DNA of 64,000 bases from Arachis hypogaea (GCF_003086295.3 NC_092051.1:76013772-76077771); one strand, 5' to 3'; counted from the stretch's first letter, positions 1 to 12,185 are shown. Numbers and translations are program-made. Notes: generated by a model from the sequence alone, not told the origin.

Positions 1-790
1 ACCACAAAAGGGGCGTGGCAAGCCAAGCTGGGCGTGGCACGCCAAGCATATCACATACTATGGGTGTGGGCGTGCCACTTGAACCACTGGGCGTGGCACG
101 CCAGTTCATCAATTCAGAGGGGACAATCACTTGGGCATGCCACTTGGTATCGAAGGTGTGGCACACCAGCTTCAAAGAATCACTTGGGCGTGCCACTTGA
201 AGACCCAAGCGTGGCACGCCAAGCTTAAAGGAGCCACATTAAAGTGGGCATGCCACTTGAGCATCAAGGCGTGGCATGCCAGTACAGGTTTCCAGAGAAG
301 TGGTTGAAGGTCCAAAAAGCTGGGCGTGCCACTTCGTGTCGAAGGCGTGGCACGCCAGCTCTCAATCTCACTTGGGCGTGCCACTTGAAGACCCAGGCAT
401 GGCACGCCAACACTAAAGAAGGCCAAAGCAAAGCTGGGTGTGCCACTTGGTGTCGAAGGTGTGGCACGCCAGCTCTCAATCCTCACTTGGGCGTGCCACT
501 TGAAGACTCAGGCGTGGCGCGCCAGCTACTAGACCAAGGAAGAGTGCTGGGCGTGGCACGCCAGACCCTAGACGTGCCACGCTAGTTCAACTTTCCAGAG
601 AGAAGAAGAAGAAGGAAAAGGCCTGGGCGTGCCACTTGGACTCGAAGGCGTGGCACGCCAGGCCAACTAGAGTTTAAAGGAGACCCTGGGCGTGCCACTT
701 GGGCTCGAAGGCGTGGCACGCCAGGGACACCAACACATAGAGTGTGCCACTTGAAGAGCTGGGCATGGCACGCCATTCGAACGCCTGTCA
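1..790. repeat. Array of GGCGTGGCACGCC-type words in LTR A
   Basis: About a dozen copies each of two alternating words, GGGCGTGCCACTTG and GGCGTGGCACGCCA, occur with irregular spacers. The second is an inverted repeat (GGCGTG-G-CACGCC). The spacers are unrelated and the words are conserved, so this is an array of words rather than a clean tandem repeat. The ORFs running through it on both strands are by-products of the repeat. Confidence 0.85.
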
Positions 791-1847
791 CACGCCAGCC
801 TGGAAGGTCATGCTTATTGAGTTTTCCTTTTCTCAAAATTGTAATTTTCTTTTCTCTTTTGTATTTTCTTTATTCTAGTGATAGGAGTAGAATAAATAAC
901 CCCTGAAAGTACTCAGAACAGGGTTGGTTTTTTAGTAGGAGCTTTGTTGAAGTATAGTTAGATTTACTTTTCACATCATCTTTTCCATCTCTTATACTTT
1001 TCTCTAAGCTATGAGTAGCTAAATTCCCTCTCATTGAGAGAGGGAGCTCTATTGTACTTGATGGATTAATGATAGTGAATTTCTTCTTCTCTTCATCTTC
1101 TCTTTGATTTGCTAGAAGGAATTTCGTTTTAATGCTAGTGTTCAATCATCTTGGGAAAGAGATTGAATGTAAAATGGGTTTTATGGGAACCTTGAAAAAG
1201 GAAACATAAAACCATTCTTGAAATCCCTTTTCACTTTTAAGTAGATATGGGTTTCAGTGATTGGATATGGTGACATATAATCCACCCTCTATTCTGGATC
1301 TACAAGGATGTGTGGTATAATCAAGCACTAAGCATATCTCTCTTCATGAGCTATTAGACCAAGGAATTGGCTGATTATAAAGATTTGAGAGATTGAGTCA
1401 CCAAGGGATTGGGGCTCAATCAATCATGATTGCCAAGAGGTCAATGAGTTGCATGATTGAAGATGAGATGAGTTGGATTTAATCCAAAGAGAACAACATC
1501 TCCTGATCTCAATGAATTCCCCTATTCTTATCTTCCACATTCTTTATATCTTTCTTTACATTCTGTCAATCCCCATTCCCATTAACAATTAAGTCATTTA
1601 TGTTTCTGCACTTTACATTATTGCCATTTCCTTTTCTGCACTTTACTGCTTCTCTTTACTTTTGAATCATTTACTTTCCTGTTCATTTACAATTCCACAA
1701 TCACACTCTATATTTCTCAGCTTGACTAATTCACCAATTGATTAAAATTGCTCAAATCTACCAATCTCTGTGAATACGATCCCACTCCACTGTGGGTTAT
1801 TACTTGACGATAATTTTGGTGCGCTTGCCAAAAGAACGGATTCATCA
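1..1847 (+). mobile_element. LTR A, 3' part (window edge)
   Basis: LTR-like sequence cut by the window start. Its right end has the usual layout of the LTRs here: a purine-poor stretch, a phrase around 1775-1815 reading CGATCCCACTCC...GTGGGTTATTACTTGACGA, GCGCTTGCC, and a terminal ...TTCATCA at 1841-1847. The orientation is plus because this phrase lies at the right end. No primer site follows. About 30 bp later the sequence becomes a Tat pol tail, so this is a solo LTR or the 3' LTR of an element that starts left of the window. Its target-site duplication cannot be tested. Confidence 0.7.
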
Positions 1848-2511
1848 TTTTATATGGGGAGTGAATTTCGGTCATCAAGGACCTTACTGAATCATAGAAA
1901 TACTAGGAAAAGGGTACTATATGGTGGCCGACCTCCAAGGGTGAGAGCTCCTGAGGTCATGGCATGCCTGCAACCTAAGGAAGTACTACAGCTAGAAAAA
2001 AGGTTTCAGGCCAAGGCACGTTCTTTTTCCCTAAAGGGCTTTTTAATGAGGCACCAGGCCAAGGCCTAAAAGCTGCCCGACTACTAGGGTAAGCCCCCAT
2101 ATGTATATACTCTTTATTTTTCATTTTACTACTTGAATAAAATTTAAGATTCCCTAAAAAAGTTTCCTACCAAGACACATTAATTTACGTTTAAAACGCA
2201 AAATTCATCGCCCAACCAAGGAAAGGTCGGAAAGGTGAAACGAGGAAAGCCAAAGTTAATGCAAGAAGTTATAAAAAGTAACCCACGCAAAGCGGCCTGA
2301 TGAGGTTGGACTAAAAATGAGATTGATAAAAATTACTTGAGAAGGCCCAACAGAGAAGTCGGACTAATGAAAGGATCACTAAAGGGAACAACACCACGCA
2401 AAGGCCAAGAAAGGTTGAAAAACCTAGGCCCAAAGTGCTCAACCAAAAAGTACAAACCCTGAAAAAGGGACATTATTTAAAAAGCAAAAGCACGATGATG
2501 GAGAGAACTAT
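1848..2511 (+). mobile_element. Tat-type pol tail and 3' region, copy 1
   Basis: From 1879 this matches 61621-62254 at roughly 95% identity by eye. The first part encodes the last residues of a gypsy/Tat polyprotein, with a conserved ending of the type ...NLRKYYS before a stop at 1993-1995. It already carries in-frame stops. The rest is noncoding and ends at GAGAGAACTAT, where the LTR of element B begins. The matching copy near the right edge of the window has the same junction. Confidence 0.7.
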
Positions 2512-4171
2512 TGTTAGTGTAGATTTTCACAAAATAGAATTCTATCTTTGAAAGTATAGTCTAGACCAACAATTAATTCCCAAGATCAAATACTAAATCT
2601 AAGAATAGTCACAATTCAAAACCAATTCAATTCTGGGAGTTTAAATTCCCGGGTCATCTCCCAAGGACACTTGAGACCAATGAGTGTGCAATCTTGGTTA
2701 TGAGGATCATGGGGTTTGCAATGAAGAGATAAACATATAAAGAAATGAAAGAACATGCAAAATTGTAATAAATGAACTAATAAAGGAATTAATGAAGTAA
2801 CTATGCAATATAGACAAGTAAAGTATAGAAAGAACTAATGTAAATGTGTATAAAGGAATTGAAGCATAAAAGGCATCTTGGCTTGGAGTAAGCTAAGGGT
2901 CCTTTCCTTGCTGGAACCACAACAATGCCAACTAGAATGGATCAATCTCATTTGATCAACTCTCACATCGGAAAGTAAGTTAAATGAGCATGAGTGTTCT
3001 TAACCCACAAATCCTAAATTGCTTGCTAATTAACTTAGCAACAACATAGCGTTAGTGGGAACAAGAACAATTAACAATCCAAAATTGACACTAATTGTTG
3101 GTCATTCTAACTCTAGGAACCCAATTACTCACTTTCCGCAAGCCAAGAGATAGAAAACTAGCCCAAAATCATGCTTGACATTTTGTCAAACACTTGGTGG
3201 GCAAAAAGCTTAAACATGGGGAAAATGAGAAAAAGCTTGAAACTAAAAGCAACAAACGATCTCAATCAACAATAAAGACTCAAGAAAGTAGGTAATAATC
3301 ATCAAACATCAAATTCATCAACAAGAAATAGAAATTGCAAAGGAGAAGTGAAATTGAACTATAACTTGATATATAAGAAAGTGTAAGAATAATGTAACTA
3401 TAAAGAGTAATAGCAAGAGATATTTACAATGGGAATTAGCAAAATCCAAGATCAAAATTGAAATGGCACTTGAATATAAAAACCCTAGTATAAACCCTAG
3501 TAGAGAAGATGATGAAAAACTTAAAGAAAAACTACACTAAAAACTATCTATCACTACTCCTAAGCTAACCTAACGTTATGCTATATTATTCTCTTCATTC
3601 TCCCTTCCTTATGAGCTAAATAGCTTCAGAAATGGGCCTCAAATCCATCAAAATCACAAATCACGTGCTTTTTTTAATGAAGGCATGAGCTAATCTAACG
3701 TCTGTGCATCCGCACACTCTGCGAAAAATCTCGACCTGTGCGTACGCACAGGAGGTTGTGCGCACGCACACTAGGTGATGCTTGAATGGACGCGCGACGT
3801 GGCTCACACGCACGCGTGGCTCTGATTCGATGGCTGTGCATACGCACGTATGTCTGTTCGCACGCACACTAGGCTTAGCTCTTCTCCTTTGATTCTTCAT
3901 GCTTCCTCCACTTTGAATGATCTTCTTTCATTTTCTCCAAGCCATTCCTGCCTGATACCTCTGAAATCACTAACAAATAACATCAAGGCATTGAATGGAA
4001 GGTAATTGGAATGAAATTAATCAAATTAGGCACAAAAGAGCATGTTTTCATAATCAAGCACAATTTAGGAGGAAAGTTCAAATGCATGCTATTTAGTGGA
4101 ATAAGTGCAAGTTTATATGATGGAATCCATTCAATTTCAACAAAAAATTATCATCAAATATGGATTCATCA
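2512..4171 (-). repeat. 3' LTR of element B
   Basis: Begins TGTTAG and ends TTCATCA (TG...CA). On the plus strand the right end is followed by ATTCTCCCACACTTA, which on the minus strand is a purine-rich PPT running into the LTR start TGATGAATCC. That fixes the orientation and the right boundary. The left flank ACTAT (2507-2511) would be the target duplication, but no partner is available. A second copy of the left two thirds lies at 62255-63339. Confidence 0.8.
3690..3870. repeat. GTGCGTACGCAC-type palindromic words in LTR B
   Basis: Several CpG-rich words lie close together, including the perfect 12-bp palindrome GTGCGTACGCAC, plus TGTGCGCACGCACA, CACACGCACGCGTG and TGCATACGCACG. They sit in the U3 part of the LTR, in the place where the other LTR families here carry their own arrays. 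Confidence 0.7.
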
Positions 4172-5762
4172 ATTCTCCCACACTTAAACACGAGCATGTC
4201 CTCATGCTAAACACACTCAAAGGAGATAATTGAAAGGAAAATGATTTATTCTATGTACTACCTAAATGCATGTAACTATCCTAAGGGTTACTATCGATAT
4301 ACACTATGCAAAGAGTTGGTAGAACAAACCATGAAATTCTAATCCATCACAAGAAGGCTTTGGGGCAAATGCAAAGAGTTTATGCATTAAGACCAATATC
4401 CAAGGGACTGAATTGAACTTTTCAAAACTAATCAACAAACAACTTGCAAGAAGATATAACATGAGATGCAAGAACATAGAATTAAGCGATCGAACCCTTC
4501 ACCGGATGTGTATTCACTCAATTTGCTCAGTTTTTAGGGTTTTAATCATTCAATTCTGCTTTTATCATGCTTTTCATAGATTTGCACTTCATCTAACAAT
4601 CAACTAGTATTTGATGCATGAAAGACAAATATCATGAGGTCTTTCGAGGGTTGTAATGGGGCCAGGATTTAGGTAGGATAAGTATGGTTAAGTGGACTTA
4701 AAGAATTAGTTCCTTGATTAGCTTAAGTGTCCACCTAATCCTATATTACCTATATACTCATAACAATGTAACCTAGCTACCCAAATTTTCCTCCTATCTC
4801 ACCTTACTCATGCACTTTCTTTTCAAAACATGAACATATGCATCCTTTATTTCAACTTTTTATTTCATTTTCTATTATGCACAGTATTTTTTTTTAACTA
4901 TTGTATTTGTTAGCACAAGAGATGCATATGACTTAAAAAAAAGAACACATGAGCATTTTTCCAATTGCCAATTTTTCACAATGAATCCCATTCCTCTATC
5001 ACCAATGCTTCCCTATAATTTCCCCACACTTAGAATATACACACTAATCCACCCAAGCTAATCAAAGAGTAATTCAAGGACATCAATAGTTTTTTGCTTA
5101 ACGGGAAGTAATGTGGTAACATCAGAACAAAAGGGAATTACAGGCTCAACAGGGGTTCACAATGGTGAGTACAAGGATTGGCCATATAGGTCGGTGAGTT
5201 TAACATCAAAGATGGCCTCAATCATGCTAAATGCATCCAAACAACAAATACAGGATATAAAGAATCATGCAAATCAATGATCACAATAAAAAAGGAGTAA
5301 AATACACCAGAACAAACATTATGGTTGAAAAATACAACCATCTATCAAGGCTCAAAGCTTACAAGGCATGCTGTTCTAGCTCTTTCCTATGTTCCACAAA
5401 TAAAATTCTTCAAGCAAGTTAGAAAACACAAAATTTTTCAATTCAACCGATAGTATGCCCTAAGAAAGATTTCATGGCAATTTCTTGGTCTTTCACCAGC
5501 TTATTCATTCTATCATGCAACATGAAAGTATTACTACCATATAACTATGAACTATAAAGAGATATCTACACACAAACCAACTAAGATGCAATGAAAATAA
5601 AGCTACTAAAGTTCATCAAAAATAACTAGAAAGAGTGTTGCAAAGTGATTTAAGAAAAGAAACTATTACCTCCACGCGAAGTCGATCCTCCCCTACACTT
5701 AGTTCGTGCATGGTCCTCCGTGCTTGCTTAGGATCTGGGAGAATGAGAACTTTGCAACACCT
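4172..5762 (-). other. 3' noncoding region of element B
   Basis: No convincing gene. It contains the PPT (4172-4186), a perfect hairpin AGCATG-TCCT-CATGCT (4193-4208), and two further copies of the PPT word in the same orientation at 5022-5032 (CCCCACACTTA on plus) and 5690-5701 (CCCCTACACTTA). The stretch around 4490-4560 resembles 42150-42230 in element E. The rest is A/T-rich with no repeats that I can name. Confidence 0.6.
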
Positions 5763-6899
5763 TCAGCTGGTGGTATCGGGGATGGGTTGGTCACCTTCAT
5801 CATACTGCTCCCCAACTAGCTCGGATGAAGCCTCAGGAGCTGGGCCGCAGTCTCTTCCTTTTAGCTTTGCTGCTATCCACTCAAAATACTTCTGCTCCAA
5901 TTGTTCCAAGTGGTGGATATCGTGCAAGATGTCTCGGAATAGATCCGGATGAGACCGAAGAACCGGTAAAAGAATCGATGAGGTTGCTAGACTTGATGGT
6001 TGTGCCACAGGTGCCTTCCTTTTTGAGGGTGTCTTTTCTGATGATCCATCCAATTCTCCCCTCAGAATGAAGTTGTTGCCTCTTGGAAACTTGAACATGA
6101 TATCCATTGGTCACCTCTCTACCCCAGCTGCGTTTGCTAAGCACATCACCATCGACGGAACTGCAATATTGATATTCTTCTTCTAAACTAATTTCCATAT
6201 TGATTTGAGCAACAAAGGTACAATGGCTATATGCTTCCCTTCCATAATAGCCCAAAGCAGCAAAGCAGTTCTAAATCTCACATGGGTGGTGTGGGTGCTA
6301 GGGATGATGTAGTCCACCACAATCTGATGCCATATACGAGCTTCAGCATTCAAAGTAGAGTATGCAATACTAGTGGGAACAGAATTTCTCCCTTTGCTAT
6401 ACTCCCAAGATGCACCAGGACAGCCTATTCTCTCAAGAATGGGAGTCAGAGATATTCTTCCTTTGAAGACATCCACTTTTAATTTGAAATAATCATCCTT
6501 CTCAAGCGGAATGTGGGGGATATTTAAAATAGCTTCTATAGCTTGATTGGATGTATCCAACATCTGTCCCCGGAGGAATAATGACTTCGGTTCCCATGCT
6601 TGGTAATTTACATAGAATTCCCGCACCATAGTTTCATTGACTTCAATGGGTTCTCGCTCGAGAAACTCCCAATGAAACGAGGCAATTCTTTGGTGAATAG
6701 TCGCCTTGTATTGGCTTGGAACCTTCAACGGCCGCTCCCAATGGATTGTGTGTTTCTCAATAGCCTCGTATTGAGAGTCGGCTCTTCGGTTAACCAAGGT
6801 ATTTGGTTTATCACCTTGTTGATCCCACCAAACATCAAGAAAGCAAGTGGTAGTTTGCTCAACCAGTGAGGTAGACGGTGCCTTACCCTTCTTTGTCAT
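5763..6899 (-). pseudogene. ORF2-type 'putative plant transposon protein', frameshifted
   Basis: The product starts MTKKGKAPST at 6899. It is open for 238 codons, to a stop at 6183-6185. The likely C-terminal part continues in another frame down to 5763, with Pro/Ser-rich and Leu/Gln-rich sequence. Recognisable features are a REFY motif near residue 90, then a block reading TLNAEARIWHQIVVDYI and ALLLWAIMEGKHI. This block is typical of the plant transposon-associated family that I know as Transposase_32 (PF20167). It is a divergent relative of the ORF2 proteins of F, G and H. The molecular function is unknown to me. It directly follows an acceptor-like TTTTCAG at 6901, so the transcript may be spliced. 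The family call is by pattern recognition only. Confidence 0.6.
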
Positions 6900-8221
6900 C
6901 CTGAAAATAAAAATAAAATAATTCCGAGATTATAGGGCAACAATAAAATAAAATCATGTAGGAAGCACTAACAAGGTTAAAAGAAGCTCTTAAAATAATG
7001 TGATATACAAAAACATGGTGTGTATATTTCAATGATGCGCGCAGTTGGGACACACACACTGGCCGGATATCACAGCAATCACATTGTTTAACAGTCAAAG
7101 CTCACTGCTTCTTAAATAAGTGCTAAAGTTACAAAGCTAAAGCATAGACATAAAAGCAACTTCAAGCTCGCACCAATTGGTTTATTAACATGCTTTGAAT
7201 GTAATGGTCATTGAGGTTGTTGGCAAGAAATTTCATTAGCAAAAGAGTGTACAACAACAACAACCATTTACTCAAAGTGAAGCATCAATTGCTCATCCTC
7301 AAGAAGTGGTAACCACATGTGCAATGTTCTAAGTTAAGGCCAAAAGATGTTTGATCAATTGTAAAGTGATTACCGTATCGAAATTCTGAAATGAAAAAAG
7401 ACAATTGAGTTTCATACAACACAATGCATTTGTAACTAAAATTGCACATCAACAAACAAGGAAATGCATTGGTGACTTCACTTAATTACCATCAAAAGTC
7501 ATAATTAAAGTTACACAATTCATACATTATGCCTAACAAGAGATAAATTGAACACATATGATGGCCAAGTCATATGAATCAAACAAAATGTTCATTGAGG
7601 CATTTCATTAAACGTGTGATATGCAATGTGCAAACTTATCAAAATTGATGCTCAAATTCAATCATAATCAACCCATAATCATATATCAACACTTGCAACA
7701 CAAAAAGATAAAGAAAAGGAATAAAATTAATCTAAGAAACATGAAAAGAAAATCAAAGCAATTGCAAAAATCAACAACAAAAAGGAAAAGCGGAAAATAT
7801 GAACCTGAAAATTGAAGGTGCAAACAAGCAAGAAGGGGGAAGGGAACAATGGCACTCTTTATAGCCACTGCGAATATGAGGCGGTTGGGTTCGCTGGAAA
7901 AACGCCGGAGAGGAGAAGCTCACCGGTGGTAAAGAAATGAAAAGAGAAAGGAAAGAAAGAAAGAAAAGGATAGAGAAGAGAAAAGAGAAGTAAGAGAGAG
8001 AAGCTATGAGTGAGAGAGGTGGTGGTGGCTTGACGGTGGCAATGGCCGGTAGCAAGATCGCCAGACTGCACAGAGAGATGGAAGGGAGCAGCAGCGTTGA
8101 GGAAGAGAAGAAAGTAAAGATTAGAAGGGGGTGTGAACACACACTTCATGCGATCGCTATGACCAGAGGAGGTGTATGAGTGTGTGCGGACGCACCGTAG
8201 AGAGCGCACGCACAGGGGTCG
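6900..8221 (-). other. Leader of the element B ORF, possible intron
   Basis: No coding sequence that I trust. Read on the minus strand, 8140-7860 is C/T-rich with short TCTCT runs, like a plant 5' UTR. A donor-like CAG|GTTCAT lies at 7807-7801. A T-rich tract follows, ending in an acceptor TTTTCAG (6901-6907) one base before the ORF start codon. This suggests an intron of about 0.9 kb (7804-6901). The long minus-strand ORFs at 7771-8209 are low-complexity by-products. Confidence 0.35.
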
Positions 8222-9831
8222 TGGTACACGGAATCATGATCTCACACTTTTCTCACGACTCCGTGCAGCTGACCAGCAAGTGCACTGGGTCGTTCAAGTA
8301 ATATATTACGTGAGTAAGGGTCGATCCCACGGAGATTGTCGGCTTGAAGCAAGCTATGGTCATCCTTGTAAATCTCAGTCAGGCGAATTCAAACAGTTAT
8401 GAGGTTTTGATAATTAAAATATAATTAAAAGAGAAAATAAGATAGAAATACTTATGTAATTCATTGGTAGGATTTTAGATAAGCGTATGAAGATGCTTTG
8501 TTCCTTCTGAATCTCTGCTTTCCTATTGCCTTCATCCAATCATTCATACTCCCTTCCATGGCAAGCTGTATGTTGGGGGATCACCATTGTCAGTGGCTAC
8601 CATTCGTCCTCTCGGTGAAAATAGTCCAGCTATGGGTTACGTAGGGCTAATCATCTGTCGGTTCTCACTCATGTTGGAATAGGATCCATTGATCCTTTTG
8701 CGTCTGTCACTACGCCCAACACTCGCGAGTTTGAAGCTCGTCACAGTCATCCCATCCCAGATCCTACTCGGAATACCACAGACAAGGTTTAGACTTTCCG
8801 AATCTCAAAAATGCTACCAATTGATTCTAGCTTATACCACGAAGACTCTGATCTCACGGAATGGAGGGCTCTATTTTCAGGAGAGGCAACTGTGCGTCGT
8901 GAACCCGGAGGCTAAGAGATACACACTCAAGCTATTGCAGATAGAACGGAAGTGGTTGTCAGGCACGCATTCATAGGTGAGAATGATGATGAGTGTAACG
9001 GATCATCACATTCATCAGGTTGAAGTGCGAGTGAACATCTTAGAATAAGAATAAGCTTGAATTGAATAGAAAAGCAATAGTACTTTGCATTAATTCATGA
9101 GGAACAGCAGAGCTCCACACCTTAATCTATGGCGTGTAGAAACTCTACCGTTGAAAATAGAAAAGTGATGAAGGTCCAGGCATGGCCGAATAGCCAGCCC
9201 CAAAACGTGATCAATAGATCAAAAGTGATACAAAGATAGTCTCAAAATTGATCTAATGATGAAAATACAATAGTAAAAATTCCTATTTATAATGAACTAG
9301 TGGCCTAGGGTTTACAGAAATAAGTAAATGATGCAGAAATCCACTTCCGGGGCCTACTTGGTGTGTGCTTGGGCTGAGCATTGAAGCTTTCACGTGCATA
9401 GGCTGTTCCTGGAGTTAAACGCCAGCTTTGGTGCCAGTTTGGGCGTTTAACTCCAATTCTGGTGCCAGTTTGAGCGTTTTACGCCACGAATTTTAGGATG
9501 ACTTTGAATGCCAGTTTAGGCCATCAAACCTCGAGCAAAGTATGAACTATTATATATTGCTGGAAAGCCCAGGATGTCTACTTTCCAACGCAATTGAGAG
9601 CGCGCCAATTGGGCTTCTGTAGCTCCAGAAAATCTACTTCGATTTTTGCTCAGGTCCCTCAATTTCAGCCAGAAAATACCTGAAATCACAGAAAAATACA
9701 CAAACTCATAGTAAAGTCCAGAAATGTGATTTTTGAATAAAAATAATAAAAATATAATAAAAAATAACTAAAATATACTGAAAACTACCTAAAAACAATG
9801 CCAAAAAGCGTATAAATTATCCACTCATCAC
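8222..9831 (-). repeat. 3' LTR of element C
   Basis: The left end is TGGTACACGG and the right end is CCACTCATCA, which on the minus strand starts TGATGAGTGG. U5-type phrases (AAGTGCACTGGGTCG, GGGTCGATCCCACGG) lie at the left, so the orientation is minus. A TATA box in minus sense is at 9284-9291 (TATTTATA on plus). The right end is followed by a PPT-like word and hairpin, which fixes the boundary. The left flank GGTCG does not match anything to the right, so no target duplication is visible and the left junction with element B may be rearranged. Confidence 0.75.
9411..9454. repeat. 13-bp inverted repeat in LTR C
   Basis: GGAGTTAAACGCC (9411-9423) is followed after 18 bp by its exact complement GGCGTTTAACTCC (9442-9454). 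Related words continue to about 9487 (GTGCCAGTTTGAGCG, TTTTACGCC). This is the counterpart in LTR C of the CpG-word arrays in the other LTRs. Confidence 0.85.
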
Positions 9832-10391
9832 AACACCAAACTTAAATTGTTGCTTGTCCCCAAGCAACTGAAAACAAAATAAGATAAAAAAAAAGAGAAT
9901 ATACAATAAATTCCGAAAACATCTGTGAAGATCAGCCTTAATTAGATGAGAGGGGCTATTACCTTTTTGCTTCTGAACATTTTTGGCATCTTCTTTATCC
10001 TTTGAAGTTCAGAATGATTAGCATCTATAGGAACTCAAAATTCAGATAGTGTTATTGATTCTCCTAGTTTAGTATGTTGATTCTTGAACACAGTTACCTT
10101 ATGAGTCTTGGCCGGGACCCTAAGCATTTTGTTTTCCAGTATTACCACCGGATACATAAATGCCACAGACACATAACTGGGTGAACCTTTTCAGATTGTG
10201 ACTCAGCTTTGCTAGAGTCCCCAATTAGAGGTGTCCAGAGCTCTTAAGCACACTCTTTTTGCTTTGGACCACGACTTTAACCGCTCAGTCTCAACTTTTC
10301 ACTTGACACCTTCACGCCACAAGCACATGGTTAGGGACAACTTGATTTAGCCCCTTAGGCCAGGATTTTCAATTAAAGCTTTGCTTCATCA
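9832..10391 (-). mobile_element. 3' internal stub of element C
   Basis: Noncoding remnant next to the LTR. It begins with the PPT position (TAAGTTGGTGT on minus, 9834-9844) and an 8-bp perfect hairpin at 9849-9868 (GTTGCTTG-TCCC-CAAGCAAC on plus). It stops at the Tat coding sequence of element D. A 10-bp direct repeat AAAGCTTTGC lies on both sides of the junction (10375-10384 and 10394-10403), which suggests joining through microhomology. No gene is seen. Confidence 0.6.
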
Positions 10392-10944
10392 ATAAAGCTT
10401 TGCAAGAGGCGGAACTAAACTATCAAAAGATACAAAAGTTTGCTTACGCCCTTATACTTACTTCCCAATTACTTCGACCATACTTTCAAACCCACACCAT
10501 CAGAATACGGACCAACCAACCCATTAAAGGTATCTTACAGAAAACTGACTTAGCTGGAAGAATTTTACAATGGGCGGCTGAGTTGTCCAAATTTGACCTT
10601 AAGTACGAAGCTCAAACAGCCATCAAATCCCAATACCTAGCCGACTTCATCGCAGAGTACACCGACACCCCAGGAGTCCCCATTAACTGGAACCTTTACG
10701 TTGACGGCTCATCAAACAGAGCCAGAAGTGGAGCGAGTGTTATCCTAGAAGGTGACCAAGGAACCGAACTCGAACTCTCCTTAAAGTTCGAGTTTTCCGC
10801 CTCAAATAATCAAGCCGAGTACGAAGCTCTACTAGCTGGTTTAAAGCTGGCTAGAGAAGTCATGGCCCAAAACCTTACCATCTTTCGTAATTCATAAGTA
10901 GTCAACTCGAAAATAGAAGGAAGCTACCAGGCAAAGGATCCCAT
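10392..10944 (+). pseudogene. Element D: Tat-type RNase H plus second RNase H (left fragment)
   Basis: The frame opens directly after the element C stub with SKALQEAELNYQK. It runs through the gypsy RNase H end (LRPYFQTHTIRIRTNQPIK, then the hydrophobic ILQWAAELSKFDLKYE). A second RNase H of the 'archaeal-like' type follows (YVDGSSN...GASVILEG, then ASNNQAEYEALLAGLKLA). Both the Asp of YVDG and the Glu of AEYEA are present. Two RNase H domains in a row are characteristic of the Tat/Ogre/Retand clade of Ty3-gypsy. A stop (TAA, 10895-10897) interrupts the frame where the family usually has Gln. The coding sequence then continues to 10944, is interrupted by element E, and resumes at 60383. The 5' part (gag, protease, RT) is missing. 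Confidence 0.85.
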
Positions 10945-12185
10945 TGATGAGAGATTTTATGCCGGTATAGAATTTATCAATAAATCCAATCGTGAGTATA
11001 GTCTAAACCGACACGCAATTCCACGTCAAACAAAGAAATTGTGTCACCACAATCTAAATTCAATAACCAAGAGTATTAGTCCCAGGTCATTCTCCCTAGG
11101 AGTGCTCCAAGGTGCACATTATTGGCTAGAAGTTGTATTGGTGTTTTGGAATCTCATGCAAGAAAGGAACAAGCTAGTAGTGTGAATAACAATCAAGCAA
11201 TATAAAAGCCTTGGCTAGGAGTGAGAATTGGACTTTCTATCATCATTATCTCTATCAATTGTGACAACAATTAGTTATTGCTTCACTTAGTTAACCTCTA
11301 GTGTGAAGGAAAGTCAAGTGAAAGTAATCAATTTGAGTTCACAAGTCCTAGTCTAACCCTAGGGAAGTCTAGCTTTAGTGACATTCAAACCAATTAGTAA
11401 TTTCCAATCAATAGTCAACAAAGGACTTGATAATTCAAGTGTCTCCAATATCTCAACCCCCAAGCCAAGAATGAAAAGTCTACTCCATAGCTAAAGTTGG
11501 CATTTTCTCAAACACTTGGAGAGCAAAGATTAGAGACATTGTAAAGTTGAGAATAAACTTGAAATTAAAGATGTCCACTACAAGAGATTAACAACAATCA
11601 AACAATTGAAAACTGTAAACATGAATTACATCAATGAATCAATGGAAATCAAATTAACAACATCCAAAGCTAAGATCCACAAGTAACTTGAACAACAAGA
11701 ACTAAATTGAGAGTAGGAGAATTAGATATACAACTTGAAGCAATGTAGAATTGAATTGGCAATAGATCTCACCAATGGATCCAAGAGAATTCCAAATTGA
11801 GAACCAAAACCCTATAGAGAATCTAGAGTTTCTCTCTCTACAAAATGTAACTTCCAAAACTACCCAGAAAATATCTAAATGTGTGAATGAATGAATATCC
11901 CCTGATCCCTTGGTCCTCTAAAGTGTTTTTGCGCCAGAGTTGGTTCAGATTGGGCCCCATAGCTTCTGTGAAATCGCCCAGCACGATTTCACTTAAAAAC
12001 TACGTGCTAGCATCGATGCGTATGCGTACAGCACGCGTACCCGTCCCTGGGGTTTTTCTATCCACGCACATGCGTAAAGCACGCGTGCGCGTCCATGAGG
12101 TTCTGGCCCAACCATGCGAATGTGCCGGCTTCTAGCTTTGGCTTCTTCGCGTCGATCCTAGTAGTGCGCATTCATGCGTACGCAT
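10945..12185 (-). repeat. 3' LTR of element E, left portion
   Basis: Starts TGATGAGAGATTTTATGCCGG, as does the 5' LTR at 59011. It is interrupted at 12185 by element F and resumes at 41539. From 12010 it holds CpG words such as GATGCGTATGCGTACAGC, ACGCGTGCGCGTCC and TTCATGCGTACGCAT. The two halves total about 1.57 kb, against 1.37 kb for the 5' LTR, which lacks part of this word region. Confidence 0.85.

Larger units (their letters stand above)
2512..8221 (-). mobile_element. Element B: 5'-truncated non-autonomous LTR element
   Basis: Minus-strand element with its 3' LTR at the left (2512-4171), a 3' noncoding region with PPT (4172-5762), one ORF2-type gene (5763-6899) and a leader (6900-8221). 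No gag, protease, RT or 5' LTR is seen. The right side stops abruptly at the LTR of element C. Its PPT, PPT hairpin and part of the 3' UTR resemble those of element E, so B may be a non-autonomous relative of E. That relationship is inferred. Confidence 0.7.

Noticed and set aside
15..836. ORFs on both strands at the left edge
   Set aside because: They run through the GGCGTGGCACGCC word array. Their composition follows the repeat and no protein motif is seen.
1770..2069. 99-codon plus ORF
   Set aside because: It crosses the end of LTR A into the Tat tail. Only the last part resembles a protein, and it is in a broken frame.
7686..8209. Minus ORFs rich in Ser, Leu and Phe
   Set aside because: They translate a C/T-rich leader with short repeats and have no conserved motif. 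A host gene fragment is possible but not supported.
8222..10391. One long LTR ending at 10391 (CATCA)
   Set aside because: A PPT-like word and hairpin at 9834-9868 show that the LTR ends at 9831. The rest is internal sequence.
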